Below are positions 1 through 5,239 of a stretch of 6,398 nt of DNA, in pieces. Position numbers and translations under genes: made by a program. How positions within the stretch are numbered: position 1 is the first letter of the stretch; the number at the start of each line of letters is the position of its first letter. This DNA comes from DATFWC01 sp045801465 (GTDB taxonomy: Bacteria; Pseudomonadota; Alphaproteobacteria; Rhizobiales; Xanthobacteraceae). The notes under the pieces are model-generated. The model ran no database searches. It was not told where the DNA came from and worked only from the letters and a program-made list of their open reading frames with translations. Where the stretch lies: the NCBI GenBank assembly GCA_045801465.1, contig JBJMSU010000113.1, forward strand, positions 1 to 6,398, in the 5' to 3' direction.

Positions 1-1340
1 TTGGTGGCATCCAGCCCCATCTTGGCACCGACACCATTGCGCGTCGACGGATCGAGCTTGGAGCCCTGGCTCTCCGTCACGATGACGAGGTCGCGGTCGG
101 CCTGGAAGCGCGTGGCCACCGCCCATTCGACCTCGCCGGGCTTGTGAATGTCCACGTCCTCGTCGACGACGATCACCTGCTTCACGTCGTAATGGCCGGC
201 GAAGGCGCCCAGCATGACGTTCTTGGCTTCCCCTTCCTGCCGCTTCGCGATCTGGACATACAGGTGATAGCGGCAGACGCCTCCGGGCGAGAGGTGCACG
301 TCGCGCACGTTGGGGAAACTGCGGCGCAAGTGGGCGAGCAGCGTCGCCTCGCGCGGAATGGCGCCCAACAACAGGTGCTCCAGCCCGCCGCCGACGATCG
401 TGTGAAAGATCGCCTCGCGGCGCTGCGTCACGACGTCAATTTCGATGACATGGCGGTTGCCGCGCTCGCCGTAATATTGCGGGAACTCGCCGAACGGCCC
501 CTCCTCGGCGCGCACGTCGGGCAACAGCCTTCCCTCCAGCACGAGCTCGGCTTGCGCCGGGACGCGCACATCGCTGGTGAGACATTTGACCACGGGAAGC
601 GGCTGCCCGTGCAGCGCGCCGGCGATCTCGAGCTCGTCGCAATCGAGCGGCGCGATCGCCTGCGAGGCGAGCAACGTGAGCGGATCGATTCCGATCACGA
701 TCGCGACCGGAAGCGGCCTGCCGGCCTGCTCGGCCATGTCAAAAAACATATGCGTGTGGCGCGGCAGGAGCAGAACGCCCAGTCGATTGGCGCCGCTCAA
801 TTGGCAGCGGTGGATCGAGACGTTCTGCACGTCGGTGCGGGGGTTGCGGGCGATCAGTAATCCGGCCGTGATATAGGGGCCGCTGTCATGCTCGTTGTGC
901 GTCGGCAGAGGCAGCAGTTCGGCCAAATCCACGTTTCTGTGCACCACCTCCTGCACCGGCGCGGCACCGACCTCCTGCGACGGGACAGGATGAAGCGCCG
1001 CGTCTTCGAAGCGCGCCAGCACCTCGTGCGGTTCGACGCCCATTGCCTCCGCCATCCAGGCGCGATTCGAGACCAGCCCGGAGACGACCGGCACGCGATG
1101 ACCGCCGGGCTGCGGAAACAGCGTGGCGCGGCTTCCGTCCAGCCGCTTGGCGATGGCCGCAAGCTCGAAACGCAGCGCGACACCGGGGCGGATCACTGCC
1201 AGCCGTTCCCGCAGCGCCAGATGGTCGAGCCAGTCGCGCAGGCTGCGGACCGGCTGCTGCCGGTTATGGCCGGCTGGCGTCGGCCCGCCCGCCAATGTCT
1301 CCGGGTCGGATGGACGGGCACGCGCGTCGGAGATGGCCAC
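1..1340 (-). CDS. hmfF: UbiD-family prFMN-dependent decarboxylase, probable 2,5-furandicarboxylate decarboxylase HmfF (C-terminus cut by window edge)
   Basis: Cytoplasmic non-oxidative decarboxylase of the UbiD family, using prenylated FMN made by a UbiX partner; the likely reaction is 2,5-furandicarboxylate to 2-furoate plus CO2. The frame is open for 446 codons from a GTG at 1340-1338 to base 1, and a few tens of C-terminal residues should be missing. Visible marks are QNVSIHR (172-178; N173 and R178 match the Mn/prFMN-binding Asn and catalytic Arg), ELEIAG (236-241; E238 a probable metal ligand), EGPFGE (280-285; the E-x4-E catalytic pair) and the signature VIVVDEDVDI (389-398). H322 and R330, in EHLLLGAIPRE, have the same spacing as His296/Arg304, which I recall as the second-carboxylate contacts of Pelotomaculum HmfF. 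The GTG is preceded by GAAAGGA nine bases upstream; no ATG occurs before residue 96, and about 30 residues precede the usual SLRDWLDHL start. A GTG twelve codons upstream is the alternative. It is transcribed divergently from the operon. Family is certain, substrate inferred; a pyrrole- or other arylcarboxylate decarboxylase is possible. Confidence 0.85.
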   Translation of the reverse strand, partial: MAISDARARPSDPETLAGGPTPAGHNRQQPVRSLRDWLDHLALRERLAVIRPGVALRFELAAIAKRLDGSRATLFPQPGGHRVPVVSGLVSNRAWMAEAMGVEPHEVLARFEDAALHPVPSQEVGAAPVQEVVHRNVDLAELLPLPTHNEHDSGPYITAGLLIARNPRTDVQNVSIHRCQLSGANRLGVLLLPRHTHMFFDMAEQAGRPLPVAIVIGIDPLTLLASQAIAPLDCDELEIAGALHGQPLPVVKCLTSDVRVPAQAELVLEGRLLPDVRAEEGPFGEFPQYYGERGNRHVIEIDVVTQRREAIFHTIVGGGLEHLLLGAIPREATLLAHLRRSFPNVRDVHLSPGGVCRYHLYVQIAKRQEGEAKNVMLGAFAGHYDVKQVIVVDEDVDIHKPGEVEWAVATRFQADRDLVIVTESQGSKLDPSTRNGVGAKMGLDAT

Positions 1341-1374
1341 CGGACTTGATCCTTTCTCGCCGAATATTCCTCCC

Positions 1375-1403
1375 ACGATACTCGATGCCGCGCCCGATCA
1401 GAA
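1375..1403 (-). promoter_or_regulatory. Weak candidate sigma70-type promoter for the UbiD-family gene
   Basis: On the minus strand, TTCTGA (1403-1398) and TATCGT (1380-1375) are separated by exactly 17 bases, giving 3/6 and 4/6 matches to the -35 and -10 consensus. A transcript from here would begin near 1368 and have a leader of roughly 28 bases before the GTG, which leaves room for the GAAAGGA site. The match is weak and rests on spacing and position only. Confidence 0.3.
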
Positions 1404-1435
1404 GCGGCGGTTGCGGATCGCAGGTGCAGGTTGCG

Positions 1436-1464
1436 CCGACAATGCTGTTGCGCGATGCGATAAT
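1436..1464 (+). promoter_or_regulatory. Candidate sigma70-type promoter of the hmfABCD-like operon
   Basis: CCGACA (1436-1441) and GATAAT (1459-1464) are separated by 17 bases, matching the -35 consensus at 4/6 and the -10 consensus at 5/6. The -10 box is conspicuously AT-rich in very GC-rich surroundings. Transcription would begin near 1471, leaving a short leader of about 15 bases that still contains the GAAGG ribosome binding site (1476-1480). The -10 box lies inside the inverted repeat at 1446-1473, as expected for a repressed promoter. Confidence 0.5.
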
Positions 1465-1473
1465 TGCGCAACA
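1446..1473. promoter_or_regulatory. Inverted repeat overlapping the operon promoter, probable operator
   Basis: Left arm TGTTGCGCGAT (1446-1456) and right arm ATTGCGCAACA (1463-1473) are reverse complements at 10 of 11 positions, the outer eight being perfect, around a six-base centre (1457-1462). The repeat covers the -10 box and reaches the predicted transcription start, so a dimeric regulator bound here would block the polymerase. The total of 28 bases suits TetR-, GntR- or IclR-type operators better than a 15-base LysR box, but no regulator gene lies in the window, so the family is unknown. As RNA it could also form a hairpin, but no U-tract follows, so it is not a terminator. Confidence 0.55.
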
Positions 1474-1485
1474 ATGAAGGCCGAC

Positions 1486-3918
1486 ATGAACGAAACCTCG
1501 GCGAGTTGGGTAGGCCGATCGATCGAACGGGTCGAGGACGCCGCCCTGTTGAGCGGACACGGGCGCTTCATCGACGATCTCGGCGTGCGGCCGGGAACGT
1601 TGCACGCCGCCATCCTGCGCTCGCCGCACGCACACGCCCATATCCGTTCGCTCGATGTCGACGCCGCGCGCCGCGCACCCGGCGTTGCCGCGGTGGTCAC
1701 CGGCGCCGAGGTCACCGCGCTCGCGACCAGCCTGGCCGTCGGCGTAAGGGCGCCGATCCAGTGCTGGCCGATCGCCGTCGATCGGGTGCGCTATATGGGC
1801 GAGCCTGTGGCCGTGGTCGTCGCGCAGGACCGCTACCTGGCGGAGGATGCGCTCGACCTGATCGATGTCGAATATGAAGCCCTGCCCGCCGTCGTCGATC
1901 CGCTGGCGGCGCTCGAGCCGAGTGCGCCGGTCCTGCACGAGGGTCTCGGCGGGAACCTCGCCAGCGATCGCTCGTTCCGCTACGGCGATCCCGATCACGC
2001 CTTCGCGCAAAGTCCGCGCCGCGTCTCGATCTCGGTGCACTATCCCCGCAACTCCTGCACGCCGATCGAGACCTACGGCGTGGTTGCCGAGTACGATGCC
2101 GGCGCTGACGCCTATGACGTTCTCGCCAATTTCCAGGGCCCCTTCAGCATGCATCCGGTCATGGCGCGGGCGCTGAAAGTGCCCGGCAACCGCTTCCGGC
2201 TGCGCACGCCGCGGGATTCCGGCGGCAGCTTCGGTATCAAGCAGGGCATCTTTCCCTATATCGTGCTGATGGCGGTCGCGGCCCGCGTGGCCGGCCGCCC
2301 GGTGAAATGGATCGAGGACCGGCTGGAGCATCTTGCGGCCTCGGTGTGCGCCACCAATCGCCTCACGCGCCTCGATGCCGCGGTGGAGGCCGACGGCCGT
2401 ATCACGGCGCTGGCGTGGGACCAGATCGAGGACGTCGGCGCGCATGTCCGCGCACCCGAGCCGGCCACGCTTTACCGGATGCACGGCAACCTGACCGGCG
2501 CCTACGACATACGCCACGTCGCCGTGCGCAACCGCGTCGTGCTCACCAACAAAATGCCGAGCGGACTCAATCGCGGCTTCGGCGGCCCGCAGGTCTATTA
2601 TCCCCTCGAACGCTTGATGCAGCGCATCGCGCTGGAGCTCAAGCTCGATCCGCTCGACGTGATCCGTCGCAATCTCGTGCGCGCCTTCCCGTATCGCACC
2701 GCGAGCGGCGGCATCCTCGATTCGGGAGATTACGCGCGCGCCGTGGAGACGGCAGTCCGCGACGGCGGCCTTGCCGAGCTCGAGGCGCGCCGCAACCGGG
2801 CCCGCCGCGAAGGCCGCATTTACGGCGTCGGGTTTGCGGCGGTGGTCGAGCCGAGCGTCTCGAACATGGGCTATATCACCGCGGTGCTCACCCCCGAGGA
2901 GCGCCGCCGGGCGGGCGCCAAGGACGGCGCGCAGGCCACCGCAACCATCGCGGTCGATCCGAGTGGCGCCGTATCGGTGCACATCGCCTCGGTGCCGCAG
3001 GGACAGGGCCATCGCACCGTGGCAGCCCAGGTCGTTGCCGACGTGCTCGGCCTCAAGCCTGCGGATATCCGTGTGGTCACGGAACTCGACACCGCGCGCG
3101 ACGCCTGGTCGATCGCATCGGGCAACTATTCGAGCCGCTTCGCTCCCGCCGTGGCCGGAGCCGTGCATCTTGCCGCGCGCCAGCTGAGAGACAAGCTCGA
3201 GCGCAGCGCAGCCGCGCAGCTCAACGTCGCGGCCGACGAGATCGAATTCGTGGCCGGACGCGTGCAGGCGCGGGGCAATCCCGATAATGCCGTCGCCTTC
3301 GCCCGGCTCGCCGCCGCAAGCCATTGGTCGCCCGGCAGTGTGCCGGAGGATGCGCGGGCCTTGCGCGAGACCGTGTTCTGGTCGCCGCCCGAGCTGACCG
3401 CACCGAGCGAAGCGGACGAGACCAACTCCTCGCTCTGCCACGGCTTCATCTTCGACTTCTGCGGCGTGGAGATCGATCCCGTCACCGCGGCCGTGCGGCT
3501 CGACAAATACGTCACCATGCACGATTGCGGCCGCGTCCTGCACCCCGGCATGGTCGCCGGGCAGGTCACCGGCGGGTTCGCCCATGCGCTGGGAGCGGCG
3601 CTGTACGAGGAATGCGCCTACGCGCCGGACGGCGCTTTCCTCGCCGGCACGTTCGCCGATTACCTCGTGCCGACCACGATGGAAGTGCCGCCGCCGGTCT
3701 TGCTGCACATGGAGACGCCGTCGCCACTGACGCCGCTGGGCGCCAAGGGCGTCGGCGAAGGCAACACGATGAGCACGCCGGTCTGCATCGCCAACGCGGT
3801 TGCCGACGCGCTCGAAGCTGCCGACCTCGACCTGCCGCTGACGCCGGCAAAGCTCGCCGCCTTCATTCATCCGGCCGAAGGCGCCGCCCCTCCCCGCCCC
3901 GCCGAGAGCCGCGCATGA
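1486..3918 (+). CDS. hmfA: Molybdopterin-binding large subunit of xanthine-oxidase-family hydroxylase, probable 2-furoyl-CoA dehydrogenase HmfA
   Basis: Catalytic subunit (810 residues, normal for the family) of a cytoplasmic molybdenum hydroxylase that puts a water-derived hydroxyl on its substrate; the probable reaction is C5 hydroxylation of 2-furoyl-CoA. The N-terminal a/b hammerhead domain (about 8-150; GRFIDD, RSPHAHA, VRYMGEPVAVVVA) is followed by the Moco-binding region with GGSFG (246-250), RGFGGPQ (363-369), QGQGH (505-509) and GAKGVGEG (752-759), where E758 is the expected catalytic base. The CO-dehydrogenase loop with its Mo/Cu-bridging Cys is absent: the equivalent stretch reads GLNRGFGG. 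ATG 1486 is preferred because GAAGG (1476-1480) sits five bases upstream; ATG 1474 in the same frame has no ribosome binding site. The stop overlaps the next start by ATGA. Electrons should pass to the 2Fe-2S and FAD subunits encoded next. Family is certain; the substrate rests on the neighbouring CoA ligase and UbiD gene. Confidence 0.85.
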   Translation: MNETSASWVGRSIERVEDAALLSGHGRFIDDLGVRPGTLHAAILRSPHAHAHIRSLDVDAARRAPGVAAVVTGAEVTALATSLAVGVRAPIQCWPIAVDRVRYMGEPVAVVVAQDRYLAEDALDLIDVEYEALPAVVDPLAALEPSAPVLHEGLGGNLASDRSFRYGDPDHAFAQSPRRVSISVHYPRNSCTPIETYGVVAEYDAGADAYDVLANFQGPFSMHPVMARALKVPGNRFRLRTPRDSGGSFGIKQGIFPYIVLMAVAARVAGRPVKWIEDRLEHLAASVCATNRLTRLDAAVEADGRITALAWDQIEDVGAHVRAPEPATLYRMHGNLTGAYDIRHVAVRNRVVLTNKMPSGLNRGFGGPQVYYPLERLMQRIALELKLDPLDVIRRNLVRAFPYRTASGGILDSGDYARAVETAVRDGGLAELEARRNRARREGRIYGVGFAAVVEPSVSNMGYITAVLTPEERRRAGAKDGAQATATIAVDPSGAVSVHIASVPQGQGHRTVAAQVVADVLGLKPADIRVVTELDTARDAWSIASGNYSSRFAPAVAGAVHLAARQLRDKLERSAAAQLNVAADEIEFVAGRVQARGNPDNAVAFARLAAASHWSPGSVPEDARALRETVFWSPPELTAPSEADETNSSLCHGFIFDFCGVEIDPVTAAVRLDKYVTMHDCGRVLHPGMVAGQVTGGFAHALGAALYEECAYAPDGAFLAGTFADYLVPTTMEVPPPVLLHMETPSPLTPLGAKGVGEGNTMSTPVCIANAVADALEAADLDLPLTPAKLAAFIHPAEGAAPPRPAESRA

Positions 3919-4742
3919 AGCCTGCCGCCTTCGACTACGTGCGCGCGGAGACGCTTGCCGAAGTCCATGACGTGCTCGCCGCCGAAGGCGATGACGCCCG
4001 CGTGCTCGCCGGCGGACAAACGCTCGTGCCGATCCTGGCGATGCGGCTGGCGCGGCCGAAAGTGGTGATCGACATCATGCGCCTGCCCGAGCTGAGCGGA
4101 ATCGTCATCGAGCGCGAGTCCATTCGCGTCGGCGCGGCCGCCACCCAGGCGGCGCTGCTGGCGTTGCCCGGGCTTGCCGAGCGACAACCGCTTCTCGCGC
4201 AGGCGCTGCCGTTCGTGGGCCATGCGCAGACGCGCAGCCGCGGCACGGTGTGCGGTTCCATCGCCCATGCCGATCCGAGTGCGGAGATCCCGCTGGTGCT
4301 GGTGGCGCTGCGCGGCGAGATCGAGTTGTCGACAGCGCGGCAGCGCCGCCGGGTTGCCGCCGAGGAGTTCTTCACCGGCCTGATGTCGACCACGCGGGCG
4401 GACGACGAATTGATCGAAGCCGTCGCCATTCCCACACGGAGGCCGGGCCAAGGCTGTGCCTTCCGGGAGTTCGGTCGCCGGCATGGCGACTTTGCCATCG
4501 TGGCCTGCGCGGCAGTTGCCGACGCGGACGGTATGCGCCTCGCCGTTGGCGGCGTGGCGGATCGACCGGTCGCGCGCGACTTCGGCACGATCGACGGACC
4601 GGCGCTCGAGCAGGCGCTCAACGTCTTTGCCTGGGAGCTCGAGGCGCGCGACGACCTGCACGCGACCGCGCGCTACCGCCGCGAGCTCGTCCGGCGTTTG
4701 GGCCGCGAAACCATCGAGAAGGCCCGCCGATGCCGCGCCTGA
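3915..4742 (+). CDS. hmfB: FAD-binding medium subunit of molybdenum hydroxylase, probable 2-furoyl-CoA dehydrogenase HmfB
   Basis: A 275-residue flavoprotein subunit of the CoxM/FAD_binding_5 type, which passes electrons from the Fe-S subunit to an external acceptor. The first FAD motif AGGQTL (32-37) and the second, TVCGSIAHADPSAE (111-124), are both present; the usual T-x-G-G of the second has Cys113 in place of the first Gly. A CO-dehydrogenase flavoprotein C-terminal domain follows (from about 178, FREFGRRHGDFAI). The protein goes straight from IRVGAAATQAAL to the second motif with no extra Cys-rich loop, so it lacks the additional [4Fe-4S] cluster of 4-hydroxybenzoyl-CoA reductase. It starts in the ATGA overlap with the large subunit, with GAGAG (3904-3908) six bases upstream, and its last 13 bases overlap the small-subunit gene, so coupled translation is likely. 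Confidence 0.83.
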   Translation: MKPAAFDYVRAETLAEVHDVLAAEGDDARVLAGGQTLVPILAMRLARPKVVIDIMRLPELSGIVIERESIRVGAAATQAALLALPGLAERQPLLAQALPFVGHAQTRSRGTVCGSIAHADPSAEIPLVLVALRGEIELSTARQRRRVAAEEFFTGLMSTTRADDELIEAVAIPTRRPGQGCAFREFGRRHGDFAIVACAAVADADGMRLAVGGVADRPVARDFGTIDGPALEQALNVFAWELEARDDLHATARYRRELVRRLGRETIEKARRCRA

Positions 4743-5239
4743 GCGCAACCGCGCGCCACCCCGTGCGCCTCGAGCTCAATGGCCGCAGCGTTGCCGGCGA
4801 GGCGGAGCCACGCATGCTGCTCACCGACTTCCTGCGCCACGTGCTCGGCATGACCGGCACTCACGTCGGCTGCGAGCACGGCGTGTGCGGCGCCTGCACC
4901 ATCGACATCGATGGTGTTCCGGCCCGGGCATGCCTGACGCTTGCCGTGCAAGCGGACGGCCGGCGCCTGCGCACGGTCGAAGCGCTCGAGCCGGCGCCCG
5001 GCCGGCTCTCGGTGCTGCAGGACGCATTCCGGCGCCATCACGCCTTGCAGTGCGGCTTTTGCACCCCCGGCATCCTGATGTCGCTCGACTGCTGGCTGCG
5101 GACGCAGCCGGATGCCGACGAGGCGAGCATCCGCGAGTTTCTCGGCGGGCACCTATGCCGCTGTACCGGCTACGTCCCGATCGTGGCGGCCGCCCTCGAT
5201 GCCGCCGAGAAGCTCAAGCAGGGAGTGAACGATGCTTGA
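4730..5239 (+). CDS. hmfC: [2Fe-2S] small subunit of molybdenum hydroxylase, probable 2-furoyl-CoA dehydrogenase HmfC
   Basis: A 169-residue electron-transfer subunit with two [2Fe-2S] clusters linking the molybdenum centre to FAD. The N-terminal plant-ferredoxin-like domain carries C48, C53, C56 and C68 (C-x4-C-x2-C-x11-C, within GCEHGVCGACT). The C-terminal four-helix domain carries C108 and C111 (QCGFCTPG) and C143 and C145 (LCRCTGY). All eight ligands are intact and the length is normal. ATG 4730 has GAGAAGG (4716-4722) seven bases upstream inside the preceding gene, and the 13-base overlap implies coupling. The gene order large-medium-small, followed by a CoA ligase, is that of hmfABCD rather than the coxMSL order of CO dehydrogenase. 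No twin-arginine signal is present, so the complex is cytoplasmic. Confidence 0.87.
   Translation: MPRLSATARHPVRLELNGRSVAGEAEPRMLLTDFLRHVLGMTGTHVGCEHGVCGACTIDIDGVPARACLTLAVQADGRRLRTVEALEPAPGRLSVLQDAFRRHHALQCGFCTPGILMSLDCWLRTQPDADEASIREFLGGHLCRCTGYVPIVAAALDAAEKLKQGVNDA

Larger units (their letters stand above)
1341..1485. promoter_or_regulatory. Divergent intergenic control region between hmfF-like gene and hmfABCD-like operon
   Basis: These 145 bases separate two divergent start codons and are the only substantial non-coding stretch in the window. They must hold the promoters of both units. GTTGCG occurs three times in direct orientation (1410-1415, 1430-1435, 1447-1452), and its complement CGCAAC once (1467-1472), the last two forming an inverted repeat. 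No RNA gene or short ORF with a convincing ribosome binding site is seen. The reading frame of the large subunit stays open through this region and on into the antisense of the decarboxylase gene, but that is a high-GC artefact. Confidence 0.7.

Noticed and set aside
144..860. A 238-codon plus-strand open frame over the UbiD-family gene
   Set aside because: It is antisense to a gene with clear UbiD motifs and its translation (rich in V, H, R, D, Q) resembles no protein. It has no convincing ribosome binding site.
1446..1473. Rho-independent terminator
   Set aside because: The inverted repeat has no following T-tract on either strand and sits directly before a start codon in a divergent promoter region.
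1123..1485. Extending the large subunit upstream to an ATG at 1123 (931 residues)
   Set aside because: The added 121 residues would be antisense to the decarboxylase N-terminus and would read through the promoter region. The family N-terminus (WVGRSIERVEDAALLSGHGRF) begins just after ATG 1486, which has a ribosome binding site.
1264..3870. An 868-codon open frame on the minus strand opposite the large-subunit gene
   Set aside because: It mirrors the codon structure of the plus-strand molybdenum subunit, is full of His, Arg and Asp as antisense translations of high-GC genes are, and shows no recognisable domain. It also overlaps the start of the decarboxylase gene.
3915..4742. 4-Hydroxybenzoyl-CoA reductase medium subunit (HcrB/HbaD)
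   Set aside because: The extra Cys-rich [4Fe-4S] loop of that enzyme is absent and the length is that of an ordinary CoxM-type flavoprotein.
3324..4742. An upstream start for the FAD subunit giving a 472-residue protein
   Set aside because: The extra residues are an out-of-frame Arg-rich reading of the large-subunit gene. The flavoprotein fold begins at MKPAAFDYVRAETL, at ATG 3915.
1486..5239. Aerobic CO dehydrogenase (coxMSL)
   Set aside because: The large subunit lacks the Cys-containing active-site loop of form I CoxL, the gene order differs, and a CoA ligase follows immediately.
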